Origin: Pseudomonas kermanshahensis
Lineage (GTDB): Bacteria > Pseudomonadota > Gammaproteobacteria > Pseudomonadales > Pseudomonadaceae
NCBI RefSeq assembly: GCF_014269205.2
Contig: NZ_JABWRY020000001.1
Coordinates: 2,046,001 to 2,110,000, forward strand
Length of the DNA stretch: 64,000 bases
Direction of reading: 5' to 3'
In this document: positions 45,690 to 53,823 of the stretch, piece after piece
How the letters are laid out: every line of letters starts with the position of its first letter
Position numbering within the stretch: position 1 is the stretch's first letter
Translations under genes and position numbers: made by a program
The notes under the pieces: model-generated
What the model saw: only the letters and a program-made list of their open reading frames with translations
The model's database searches: none
What the model was told of the DNA's origin: nothing

Positions 45690-46273
45690 GCAGGTGCTCC
45701 GCAACGGTCATGTAGGGAAAAAGGGCTTCGATGACACAGCAAGTGCGCTCGAATAACTACGACTTTATTGGTCGTAGTTTGTGCCTGCAAGTTTTTTTCC
45801 GTCCCAGGTAGGGGCGCAACCCGCCGGTCAACACCTGGGAAGGCCATGTTTCGATGGGTTTTTGACGGTGAAACGAAGGTTTTGCTGGCGACGAGCGGTC
45901 GTTCGGGGCAGGGGGGAGGGTCGCCATCCTTGATATCCCCACCCCCATCCGTTATAGATAAAAAAGAAACCATAAAGAAAAGAGGCCATTTCAGCCCCCA
46001 TGTACGAGATCACACGTATCTTGCGCCCCTCAGGCCCCCATTACGCACCCTGCGCTAATGGATACGGGCCCACCCCCATGACACGCTCCCCGCTTTCGAG
46101 CCTGTACCACGTGTTGTCGATCCCGCCCGTCAACATCCTGCTTAGCCAGATGCGCAAACGCCCCGTCCCTCCACCTGCACCGTAACGCCTGAATTTCACC
46201 ACCCCCGGCCTCTTGCCGTTTGGGGTTGGGGAGCCTTTGCATTTTTTCAGCGTTCAACTGTTCAGGAATCACT
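45690..46273. other. Long divergent intergenic region with structured elements
   Basis: 584 bases between the NDH-2-like and Tmm-like genes. Besides the operator at 45755-45779, it holds an inverted TCCCAGGT...ACCTGGGA pair (about 45802-45840) enclosing a smaller GGCG/CGCC pair, and AT-rich sequence near 45950-45985. A frame at 46078-46185 could encode a 35-residue peptide, but I find no support for translation. It may be a long leader of the monooxygenase transcript; I recognise no known riboswitch. Confidence 0.5.
45755..45779. promoter_or_regulatory. Candidate Rrf2 operator 1
   Basis: AACTACGAC-TTTATTG-GTCGTAGTT: perfect nine-base arms around a seven-base centre. The CGAC-N7-GTCG core recurs at 47715-47729. 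Confidence 0.68.
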
Positions 46274-47653
46274 ATGACTCTTCGTGTCGCTATCATCGGC
46301 GCCGGCCCGTCCGGCCTTGCACAATTGCGTGCGTTCCAATCCGCCCATGCTCAGGGCGCCCCCATGCCTGAAATCGTGTGCTTCGAGAAGCAAGCTGACT
46401 GGGGCGGTATGTGGAACTACACCTGGCGTACCGGCCTCGACCAGCATGGCGAACCCGTGCACGGCAGCATGTACCGTTACCTGTGGTCAAACGGCCCCAA
46501 GGAATGCCTGGAGTTCGCCGACTACAGCTTCGATGAACACTTTGGCCGGCCGATCTCCTCGTACCCGCCGCGTGAAGTGCTGTGGGACTATATTCAGGGC
46601 CGCGTGAAGAAGGCCGGGGTGCGCGATTACATCCGCTTCAATACCGTGGTCAAGCACGTCAGCTTCGATGAAACCACCCGCGAGTTCACCGTTAGCGCCC
46701 ACGACTACAGCGCAGGGCTTGGTGTCGAGCAGGTGTTCGATTATGTGGTGGTGGCCAGTGGGCACTTTTCCACCCCACACGTGCCGGAGTTCGAAGGCTT
46801 CGAGCGCTTCACCGGGCGTATCCTGCACGCTCACGATTTTCGCGAAGCGATGGAGTTCAACGGCCAGGACCTGCTCATTGTCGGCAGCAGCTATTCGGCC
46901 GAGGACATCGGCTCGCAGTGCTACAAGTACGGTGCACGCTCGATCACCACGGCCTACCGCACGCAACCGATGGGCTACAAGTGGCCCAAGGGCTGGGAAG
47001 AACGCCCGCAACTGGTCCGGGTCGAGAACGACCTGGCGTACTTCGCCGACGGGTCGAACAAGCGCGTCGATGCGATCATCCTGTGCACTGGTTACCAGCA
47101 TCACTTCCCGTTCCTGCCGGAGGAACTCACCCTCAAGACCAACAACCGCCTGTGGCCCGCGGGGCTGTACCAAGGCGTGGTGTGGGAGCAAAACCCGCAA
47201 CTGATTTACCTGGGCATGCAGGACCTCTGGTACAGCTTCAACCTGTTCGACGCACAGGCATGGTTTGCACGCGACTACATGCTGGGGCGCATCACGTTGC
47301 CGACCAAGGCCGCCATGCATGCCGACAGCGAGCGCTGGCGCGAGGATGAGCTGGGCCTGGATACCACGGCCTCGATGTACGAATTCCAAGGCCGATACAT
47401 CAGGCACCTGATCGAGCAGACGGATTACCCAAGCTTCGATATCGAGGCGGTGAACCGCATCTTCCTGCAATGGAAGACCGACAAGAAGCACGACATCATG
47501 GGCTACCGCGACAAGTCGTACCGCTCGGTGATCACCGGTACCCAAGCGGTGCCCCACCATACCCGCTGGATGCAGGCGATGGACGACTCGCTGCAGGAGT
47601 ACTTGCGGGAAACGGACGGCAAGCAAGGTGAGGTGAAGGTACTGCGCGGGTAG
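46274..47653 (+). CDS. tmm: Trimethylamine monooxygenase-like flavoprotein (Tmm)
   Basis: 459 residues, class B flavin monooxygenase that in marine bacteria oxidises trimethylamine to trimethylamine N-oxide using NADPH. FAD motif GAGPSG (9-14), FMO signature [11 protein letters not shown] (179-189) and NADPH motif GSSYSAED (204-211) are present. Long stretches match marine Tmm, e.g. [34 protein letters not shown] and [18 protein letters not shown]-type C-terminal blocks, which are more specific than the general FMO motifs. The ATG at 46274 has AGGAA 8 bases upstream. No TMAO demethylase gene is in the window, so the role may be detoxification or N-oxide formation from other tertiary amines. 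Confidence 0.88.
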   Translation: MTLRVAIIGAGPSGLAQLRAFQSAHAQGAPMPEIVCFEKQADWGGMWNYTWRTGLDQHGEPVHGSMYRYLWSNGPKECLEFADYSFDEHFGRPISSYPPREVLWDYIQGRVKKAGVRDYIRFNTVVKHVSFDETTREFTVSAHDYSAGLGVEQVFDYVVVASGHFSTPHVPEFEGFERFTGRILHAHDFREAMEFNGQDLLIVGSSYSAEDIGSQCYKYGARSITTAYRTQPMGYKWPKGWEERPQLVRVENDLAYFADGSNKRVDAIILCTGYQHHFPFLPEELTLKTNNRLWPAGLYQGVVWEQNPQLIYLGMQDLWYSFNLFDAQAWFARDYMLGRITLPTKAAMHADSERWREDELGLDTTASMYEFQGRYIRHLIEQTDYPSFDIEAVNRIFLQWKTDKKHDIMGYRDKSYRSVITGTQAVPHHTRWMQAMDDSLQEYLRETDGKQGEVKVLRG

Positions 47654-47714
47654 GGTTTTCTATCGCGTCAAACGAGGGAATGCTTTCGGCGCTGGCGCTA
47701 TCGGCGTATTATTG

Positions 47715-47729
47715 CGACAAAGTTGGTCG
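47715..47729. promoter_or_regulatory. Candidate Rrf2 operator 2 (autoregulatory)
   Basis: CGAC-AAAGTTG-GTCG, same arms and spacing as the centre of 45755-45779. It ends at the GGAG ribosome-binding site of rrf2, ten bases before its ATG, so binding would block both transcription and ribosome access. Confidence 0.65.
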
Positions 47730-47738
47730 GAGATTGAT

Positions 47739-48278
47739 ATGTCGCTGTACAGTGCTGGCGTCGAATATGGCATCCATTGCCTGCTGTACCTGGTGGATGA
47801 GCGCGGAGACACGCGCGAGTCCAGCGTGCGCGACCTTGCGGCGCTGCAAGGCGTGCCGCAGGAATACCTGGCCAAGGTGTTCACCAAGCTGGCTCGCGCC
47901 GGCTTGGTGGTTGCCACTGAAGGGGTGCGCGGCGGTTTTCGCCTGGCGCGGCCGTCGGATGAGATCACCGTGCTGGATATCGTCACGGCTATCGACGGGC
48001 CGAAGAAGCTCTTCGATTGCCGTGAGATTCGCGAGCGTTGCACGCTGTTTGACGGCTCACCACCGGGTTGGGCGACCGAAGGCACCTGTGCCATTCATGC
48101 GGTGATGCTGGGCGCGCAAAAGCGCATGGAAGAGGCGCTGGCGCAGCAGACCATCCTAGATCTGGCGCGGCGCGTGGGGCGCAAGGCGCCTGCCGCGTTC
48201 GGGCAGCAGGTCAATGAATGGATGGGGGAGCGGCGGGATGGCAAGGGTGGCGGTGATATCCCGGTGAGTCAGGTCTAA
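47739..48278 (+). CDS. Rrf2-family regulator with three candidate Fe-S cysteines
   Basis: 179 residues. N-terminal winged helix (1-75, YSAGVEYGIHCLLYLVD, VPQEYLAKVFTKLARAGLV, RGGFRLARP) and, after the linker helix, C94, C101 and C117, spaced as in Rrf2 proteins that bind an iron-sulfur cluster (IscR, NsrR). It may thus sense redox state, oxygen or nitric oxide. It follows the Tmm-like gene by 85 bases. Matching CGAC-N7-GTCG sites lie at its own start and before the NDH-2-like gene. Confidence 0.9.
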   Translation: MSLYSAGVEYGIHCLLYLVDERGDTRESSVRDLAALQGVPQEYLAKVFTKLARAGLVVATEGVRGGFRLARPSDEITVLDIVTAIDGPKKLFDCREIRERCTLFDGSPPGWATEGTCAIHAVMLGAQKRMEEALAQQTILDLARRVGRKAPAAFGQQVNEWMGERRDGKGGGDIPVSQV

Positions 48279-48291
48279 GTCAACCTGCCCA

Positions 48292-48323
48292 GGCCTCTTC
48301 GCGGGCTTGCCCGCGAAGAGGCC
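48292..48323. terminator. REP-like hairpin terminator
   Basis: GGCCTCTTCGCGGGC-TT-GCCCGCGAAGAGGCC, perfect 15-base arms, between the convergent ends of rrf2 and the AraC gene. Confidence 0.8.
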
Positions 48324-48341
48324 CGACCCGGCAAACACAAA

Positions 48342-49250
48342 TCAACGCCCCTCATGCTGCCTGCGATACGCCCCCGGCTGCACCCCAACGGCCTTGGCAA
48401 ACGCCCGGGTAAACGCCGCCACCGACTGATACCCCACCTGCGCGCCCACCTGCTCCACGGTGTTGCCCGCTTGCAACAGCTGGGACGCATGGCGCATGCG
48501 CAACGCCAGCAGCACCTGCCCCGGTGACTGCCCGGCCAGTTCGTTGAAACGCTTGAAAAACGCTGACCGCGACAGCCCCGTGCACGCCGCCATGTTTTCC
48601 AGCGTCCAGGCTTGCCCAGGCTGTTCGATCAGTTGCACCAGCAACGCGGCAAACGCCGGCTGCCGGGCCAGCGCCACCAGCCCGCCGAGGGGCTGCCCGG
48701 CATGCACTTGCTGGCGCAGTACGTACAGGAACAACAAATGCGTCAACCGCTCCAGCAAGGTCTGCGACGGCGGTAGGCGTTCGCATTCTTCCAGGATCAG
48801 CCCGAACAGCGCCCGCGCCGCATGCCCGGCGGGCTCGTTGGCGCGCAGCAGAATCCAGTCGGCCAGGCCTTCCACGATCAATGACGACAGCCCCGGGCGA
48901 AAGTGAAAGAACCCGCACACCAGCCCCACGCCATCGCCGGCAGTGGCATCCAGAGCCTGCATCGCCTGGCGCGGCTGGGTGCAGGCGCTGACGGGGTTCT
49001 GGTCACTAGACAGCCGATACGCCAGGTCACGCAGCAAAAAAACCGCATCCCCAGCTTCCAGCCGCACTGCCTCGGCCTGGCCATCGAGGTGCAGCCAGCA
49101 ATGGCCCTGCACGACCAGGTGGAAACTGGCGCGGCCCATGCCTTGCGTGCTGGCATGCCAGCCGCCGCAATAGCGGCCGACATGAAACAGGCTGGCGTCG
49201 AGCTCCAGGCCTTCTAATAACCAATCGACAAGGTGGCTGGACGAAATCAT
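48342..49250 (-). CDS. AraC-family regulator with cupin-type N-terminal domain
   Basis: 302 residues. The N-terminal cupin-like ligand domain (about 15-170, including FHLVVQGHCWLHLDGQAEAVRLEAGDAVFLLRD) belongs to the AraC 'cupin_6' type. The C-terminal pair of HTH motifs spans about 200-295 (NMAACTGLSRSAFFKRFNELAGQSPGQVL, VGYQSVAAFTRAFAKAVG). It is divergent from the AhpD-like/ACAD-like/ABC operon, with about 100 bases between starts, so it probably controls it. Confidence 0.9.
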   Translation of the reverse strand: MISSSHLVDWLLEGLELDASLFHVGRYCGGWHASTQGMGRASFHLVVQGHCWLHLDGQAEAVRLEAGDAVFLLRDLAYRLSSDQNPVSACTQPRQAMQALDATAGDGVGLVCGFFHFRPGLSSLIVEGLADWILLRANEPAGHAARALFGLILEECERLPPSQTLLERLTHLLFLYVLRQQVHAGQPLGGLVALARQPAFAALLVQLIEQPGQAWTLENMAACTGLSRSAFFKRFNELAGQSPGQVLLALRMRHASQLLQAGNTVEQVGAQVGYQSVAAFTRAFAKAVGVQPGAYRRQHEGR

Positions 49251-49352
49251 CTAATGCAAAGACTCAGGAGCAAGGAAAGGCGACTGATGAATATGGAGGG
49301 TAGTTCTTATAACCAACAGACTGTAAGGACACCCACCACAGGAGACCCCTCC

Positions 49353-49913
49353 ATGTCCTCGCGCATTACTTTACACACTCTGCAGAGCGCCCCGGAAGCG
49401 GCCCGTCCATTCCTTGAAAATGCCCAGAAAAATTCCGGCTTCATCCCCAACCTGCTCGGCGTGCTGGCCAACGCTCCGGCAGCGCTGGAAACCTACGTGA
49501 CCGTGTCGGCGCTTAACGGCAAGTCCGAGCTGACCCTGGCCGAGCGTGAGGTAGTGCAGTTGATTGCTGCCACCCAGCATGGCTGCGACTTTTGTGTCGC
49601 CGGCCACACCGCAGTCGCGTTGAACAAGGCCAAGCTGCCGGAGGCAGTGGTCGATGCGCTGCGTGCGCGGGGTGAACTGCCCGATGCCCGTTACGAGACC
49701 CTGGCCGCGTTCGCTCGCGAAGTCATCGCCACCCGTGGCAACGTCAGCGAGGCCACCTACCAGGCATTTCGTGAGGCCGGCTTCAGCGAAGGCAACGCCT
49801 TGGAAGTGATTCTGGGCGTGAGCCTCGCAACCCTGTGCAACTTTGCTAATGTTTTCGCCCAGACGCCGCTCAACGACGAGCTGAGCAAGTACCGCTGGCA
49901 GCCTTCTGCGTAA
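49353..49913 (+). CDS. AhpD-like alkylhydroperoxidase (CMD family, CXXC)
   Basis: 186 residues with the redox motif C78-DF-C81 followed by H85 (QHGCDFCVAGH), preceded by GFIPNLLGVLANAPAALETY. This is the peroxidase-type CMD domain, unlike the Cys-poor PcaC-like protein at 34.8 kb. It heads an operon with an acyl-CoA-dehydrogenase-like protein and an ABC importer. It may remove peroxides formed by the flavoprotein next to it. The ATG at 49353 gives the family N-terminus; the frame upstream overlaps the AraC start and is not conserved-looking. Confidence 0.9.
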   Translation: MSSRITLHTLQSAPEAARPFLENAQKNSGFIPNLLGVLANAPAALETYVTVSALNGKSELTLAEREVVQLIAATQHGCDFCVAGHTAVALNKAKLPEAVVDALRARGELPDARYETLAAFAREVIATRGNVSEATYQAFREAGFSEGNALEVILGVSLATLCNFANVFAQTPLNDELSKYRWQPSA

Positions 49914-49960
49914 TCCGCGTGGGGTGCCGGCCCCGCCGGCGTTTTCAAAGGAGTACAGAC

Positions 49961-51025
49961 ATGCAAGATTGTGCATTTCGGCAATGGCTGGATGCCAACG
50001 CCGAGGCCATTGACCAGGGCACGTGCGAGCCGCACCTGGTGCTGGCGCAGATCGCTGAAGCGCAGGTGCTGCGCATCGGCGTCGATCCGGCCCAGGGCGG
50101 CACGGGCGGGCAGGTGACCGATGCGGTCGAAGCCATCGCCGCCATTGCCAGCCGTTCGTTGGCGGCGGCGTTCGTCTGCTGGGGCCAGCGCGCCTTCATT
50201 GAATACCTGCTGCAAAGCCCTAATCAGTCACTGCGCGAACGCCTGCTGCCGAGGTTGCTGACAGGCGAGCTGGCAGGCGCCACCGGGTTGTCCAACGCCA
50301 TGAAGTTTCTCTCGGGCATCGAGAGCCTGCAGGTGCGTGGGCGCCCCAGCAGCGAGGGGTGGAACCTGGAGGGCCGCTTGCATTGGGTGACCAATCTGCG
50401 CAAGAGCGGTTTTGTGGTGGCCGCGGCCATCGAGTGCGATGCCGAGCGCGCGCCCTTCGTGTTGGCCATTCCGTCAGAGGTGCAAGGGCTGGAGCGCTCG
50501 GACGACTTGCAACTAATGGGGCTGCAATCGAGCAATACCGCCGCGCTGGCGTTCCATCAGGTCGAGCTGGGCCGCGAGTGGCTGCTGCATGAAAACGCCC
50601 GTGAGTTCCTGCCCAAGGTACGCCCGGCCTTCCTCGCGCTGCAATGCGGCATGGCCATCGGCCTGGCCCGGCGCGCGTTGGATGAAGTGGCGGCGCACCT
50701 GCAAGGCCGTGGTTCGTTCCTCGAAGAGGCCCGCCAGGTGCTCAAGGAACGCCTGGAAAACACCGTGAGTGAACTGAAGCAGGGCCTGCTCGACGGGCGC
50801 TTCCTGCAGCAGCCAGCGGCGTTGTTCAAACTGCGCATCATCCTTGCCGAAAGTGCTGCCGACGCGGTGCAGCTCGAGCTGCAGGCCAGTGGTGGCAAAG
50901 CGTACCTCAGCGAGTACGGCCAAGGTTTCGCGCGCCGTTGGCGCGAATCGGCGTTCGTGCCCATCGTCACGCCAAGCCTGGTGCAGCTGCACGCCGAACT
51001 GCAACGCCAGGCGGGCACGGCATGA
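49961..51025 (+). CDS. Acyl-CoA dehydrogenase-fold flavoprotein (possible SfnC/DszC-like oxygenase)
   Basis: 354 residues, shorter than usual acyl-CoA dehydrogenases (about 380). N-terminal helical part with DPAQGGTGGQVTDAVEAIAAIASRSLAAAFVCWGQ, middle beta part (GATGLSNAMKFLSGI...WVTNLRKSGFVVAAA) and C-terminal helices with GGKAYLSEYGQGFARRWRES. I see no clear catalytic glutamate of a dehydrogenase, and the setting beside a sulfonate-type ABC importer recalls FMNH2-dependent relatives such as SfnC and DszC. The ATG at 49961 has AAAGGAG upstream; the stop overlaps the ABC ATPase start. Confidence 0.8.
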   Translation: MQDCAFRQWLDANAEAIDQGTCEPHLVLAQIAEAQVLRIGVDPAQGGTGGQVTDAVEAIAAIASRSLAAAFVCWGQRAFIEYLLQSPNQSLRERLLPRLLTGELAGATGLSNAMKFLSGIESLQVRGRPSSEGWNLEGRLHWVTNLRKSGFVVAAAIECDAERAPFVLAIPSEVQGLERSDDLQLMGLQSSNTAALAFHQVELGREWLLHENAREFLPKVRPAFLALQCGMAIGLARRALDEVAAHLQGRGSFLEEARQVLKERLENTVSELKQGLLDGRFLQQPAALFKLRIILAESAADAVQLELQASGGKAYLSEYGQGFARRWRESAFVPIVTPSLVQLHAELQRQAGTA

Positions 51026-51843
51026 GCGAAGTCGTGCTGCAAGCCCGAGCTATCAGCCTCGGCTACCCCCGCGAGGGTAGCTGGCACGAGGTGCTGGCGC
51101 GGTTCGATCTGCAGTTGGCACCGGGCGAAGTGGTGTCCATCCTGGGCCCCAGCGGGGTTGGCAAGTCCAGCCTGTTGCGGGTGCTGGCGGGCCTGCAGGC
51201 ACCGCGTGGCGGCAGCGTGATGTTGCACGGAGAGCCGTTGCAAGGGCCGCACCCGCGCCTGGCGGTGGCCTTCCAGGACCCCAGCCTGTTGCCTTGGCTG
51301 AGCCTGGAAAAGAACGTCGCCTTCGGCCTGGATTTCGCTCGCCAACCCAAGTTGGCCGCCACCGAACGGCGTGCGCGCATCGACCATGCCATTGCCGCCG
51401 TGGGCTTGGACCATGCCCGTAACCAGTACCCGGCGCAGCTGTCCGGTGGCATGGCCCAACGCACGGCGTTGGCGCGCTGCCTGGCGCGTCAGCCTGAAGT
51501 GCTGTTGCTCGACGAGCCGTTTGGTGCCCTCGACGAAGTGACCCGCGCCGACATGCAGCAACTGCTGCTGCAACTGATCGCCACCCACAATACCGCTGCG
51601 GTGCTGATCACCCACGATATCGACGAAGCCCTGCTGCTGTCCGATCGGGTCCTGCTACTGGGCAACCACCCAGCGCAAGTGCTCGGCCAGTGGCGCATCG
51701 ACCTGCCGCAACCGCGCGCACAGCGGGTCGAGGAACTGGGTGCGTTGCGTATCGAGATTGTCAAAACCCTTCGGCGGGCAAGCCGCACAGACCCACCTTC
51801 CTCAACCCCCTTGCCCTCGGAGGCTGTCCATGTGCATGGATGA
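51022..51843 (+). CDS. ABC transporter ATPase (SsuB/TauB/NrtD-like)
   Basis: 273 residues. Walker A GPSGVGKSS (42-50), Q-loop FQDPSLLPWLSLEKNVAF, signature LSGGMAQRTALARCL and Walker B VLLLDEPFGALDE followed by the H-loop THDIDEAL. It powers import with the permease and binding protein that follow. The ATG at 51022 overlaps the preceding stop (ATGA). The proline-rich tail overlaps the next start by 14 bases. Confidence 0.93.
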   Translation: MSEVVLQARAISLGYPREGSWHEVLARFDLQLAPGEVVSILGPSGVGKSSLLRVLAGLQAPRGGSVMLHGEPLQGPHPRLAVAFQDPSLLPWLSLEKNVAFGLDFARQPKLAATERRARIDHAIAAVGLDHARNQYPAQLSGGMAQRTALARCLARQPEVLLLDEPFGALDEVTRADMQQLLLQLIATHNTAAVLITHDIDEALLLSDRVLLLGNHPAQVLGQWRIDLPQPRAQRVEELGALRIEIVKTLRRASRTDPPSSTPLPSEAVHVHG

Positions 51844-53035
51844 CTGCTGTTCCGCTTCTTCGCGTCGCGACTTCCTCAAGCTTGGCGCCATGCTTACTGC
51901 CGCCGGTGCGTTGCCGCTGCTGTCGAGCCTGCAGGCCCGTGCGGCTGCCGAGCCGGACGCGCCGGTGCGCATCGGCTACCTGCCGATCACCGACGCCACC
52001 CCCTTGCTGGTAGCGCACAACAATGGCCTGTTCGAGGCCGAAGGCATCAAAGCCGAGCGCCCAGTGCTGCTGCGCAGTTGGGCGCAGGTGATCGAAGCGT
52101 TCATTTCCGGCCAGGTCAACGTCATCCATTTGCTGTCGCCGATGACCGTCTGGGCACGTTACGCCAGCAAGGTACCGGCCAAGGTCGTGGCCTGGAACCA
52201 TGTGGGGGGCTCGGGGCTGACCGTGGCGCCCGACATTACCGACATGAAGCAGTTGGGCGGCAAGACCGTGGCCATCCCATTCTGGTATTCGATCCATAAC
52301 GTGGTGCTGCAGCAGATGCTCAATGACAGCGGCCTGACCCCGGTGTCGAAACCCGCCAGTGCGCAGCTGGCGGCCAACGAGGTCAACCTGCTGGTGCTGC
52401 CACCGTCCGACATGCCGCCGGCGCTGGCCAGCAAGCGTATCGCTGGCTACATCGTCGCCGAACCGTTCAACGCCCTGGCCGAGAACCTCAAGGTGGGCCG
52501 CGTGCAGCGCTTTACCGGCGATGTGTGGCGCAACCACGCCTGCTGCGTGGTGTTCATGCACGAGCACGACCTCAACACCCGCCCGGAGTGGTCGCAGAAG
52601 GTGGTCAACGCCATCGTCAAAGCCCAGCAGTGGACGCGCGAGCACCGCGCCGAAGCCGCCGCGCTGCTGTCCAAGGCCGGCCCCAACAAGTACACCCCGC
52701 ACGAAGTGGCGGTGTTGAGCAAAGTCCTGGCGCCAGCCGCCGAAGACCGCGCAGGCTATATCGCCAGTGGCGCGATCCAGCATCAGCAGTGGGACGAAAA
52801 ACGTATCGACTTCCAGCCATACCCGTTCCCCAGCTACACCGAAGCACTGATCAAGCGCCTGCAGCACACCCTGATCGAAGGCGACAGTGGCTTTTTGGCC
52901 GGCCTGGACCCAGCGCACACTGCCCGCGACCTGGTCGACGACCGTTTCGTGCGCAACGCCATTACCGCCGTTGGCGGGCCGTCGGTGTTCGGCATTGCCG
53001 ACAACTTCGAGCGTAGCGAGGAGTTCGCGGTCTGA
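51830..53035 (+). CDS. ABC transporter substrate-binding protein, Tat-exported, SsuA/NrtA-like
   Basis: 401 residues. Twin-arginine signal SRRDFLKLGAMLTAAGALPLL (R12, R13) and mature domain PVRIGYLPITDATPLLVAHNNGLFEAEGI, QVIEAFISGQVNVIHLLSPMTVWARYAS, the type-2 periplasmic fold of sulfonate/nitrate/taurine binders. The first residues MCMDDCC are strikingly Cys-rich ahead of the Tat motif. Tat export may mean folding or cofactor/metal binding in the cytoplasm. The ATG at 51830 has GGAGG nearby. Confidence 0.9.
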   Translation: MCMDDCCSASSRRDFLKLGAMLTAAGALPLLSSLQARAAAEPDAPVRIGYLPITDATPLLVAHNNGLFEAEGIKAERPVLLRSWAQVIEAFISGQVNVIHLLSPMTVWARYASKVPAKVVAWNHVGGSGLTVAPDITDMKQLGGKTVAIPFWYSIHNVVLQQMLNDSGLTPVSKPASAQLAANEVNLLVLPPSDMPPALASKRIAGYIVAEPFNALAENLKVGRVQRFTGDVWRNHACCVVFMHEHDLNTRPEWSQKVVNAIVKAQQWTREHRAEAAALLSKAGPNKYTPHEVAVLSKVLAPAAEDRAGYIASGAIQHQQWDEKRIDFQPYPFPSYTEALIKRLQHTLIEGDSGFLAGLDPAHTARDLVDDRFVRNAITAVGGPSVFGIADNFERSEEFAV

Positions 53036-53790
53036 TGCGCAAGCATGTCGTTCATACCAGCCTAGGCTTGGCCGGGCTGCTGGGGTTGCTGCTGGCGTGG
53101 TGGGCCGGCGTGGCATGGTTTGGCGAGGCCGATGGCCTGTCGGCGCGTTTTTCGCCGGCGGCGACTCTGGCCAGCCTGGCCGAGCTGCTGGGGCAGGGCG
53201 AGGTCTACGGCCACGTGTGGGTCAGCCTCAAACGTATCCTGATCGGGCTGTTGCTGGCCTTGTTGATCGGTGTCCCCCTCGGCTTGCTGGTGGGCAGCTA
53301 TCGGCACCTGGAGGCGGCGACCACGCCGGCCTTCCAGTTCTTGCGGATGATCTCGCCGCTGTCGTGGATGCCGGTGGTGGTGATGCTGATGGGGGTGGGT
53401 GACCAGCCGATCTATTTCCTGCTGGCATTTGCCGCGCTGTGGCCGATTTTGCTCAACACTGCGGCAGGTGTGCGTCAGCTCGACCCGCGTTGGTTGCAAC
53501 TGAGCCGCAGTTTGAGTGCTACGCGCTGGGAGACCTTGTGCAAGGTCATCGTGCCAGGGGTGATCGGCCATGTGCTGACGGGTGTGCGCCTGGCCATCGG
53601 CATCCTTTGGATCGTGCTGGTGCCCTGCGAGATGCTGGGGGTAAGTGCGGGGTTGGGGTATTTCATCCTCGACACCCGTGACCGGCTGGCGTATTCGGAG
53701 CTGATGGCGATGGTGCTGCTGATCGGGGTGCTGGGGTTCATGCTCGATGCCCTGGCGCGTGGGTTGCATCGGCGTTGGGTGCATGGCTGA
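53035..53790 (+). CDS. ABC transporter permease (SsuC/TauC-like)
   Basis: 251 residues, about six helices, with the coupling EAA-type loop LSRSLSATRWETLCKVIVPGVIGHVLTGVRLAIG. Its ATG overlaps the stop of the binding-protein gene by one base (TGATG). Last gene of the operon; a GGGGCCGC/GCGGCCCC hairpin follows. Confidence 0.93.
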   Translation: MRKHVVHTSLGLAGLLGLLLAWWAGVAWFGEADGLSARFSPAATLASLAELLGQGEVYGHVWVSLKRILIGLLLALLIGVPLGLLVGSYRHLEAATTPAFQFLRMISPLSWMPVVVMLMGVGDQPIYFLLAFAALWPILLNTAAGVRQLDPRWLQLSRSLSATRWETLCKVIVPGVIGHVLTGVRLAIGILWIVLVPCEMLGVSAGLGYFILDTRDRLAYSELMAMVLLIGVLGFMLDALARGLHRRWVHG

Positions 53791-53795
53791 AAAGA

Positions 53796-53822
53796 GCTGG
53801 GGCCGCCGTGCGGCCCCACAGC
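53796..53822. terminator. GC hairpin terminator after the ABC operon
   Basis: GCTGGGGCCGC-CGT-GCGGCCCC-ACAGC, just after the permease stop and between convergent genes. Confidence 0.65.
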
Positions 53823-53823
53823 A

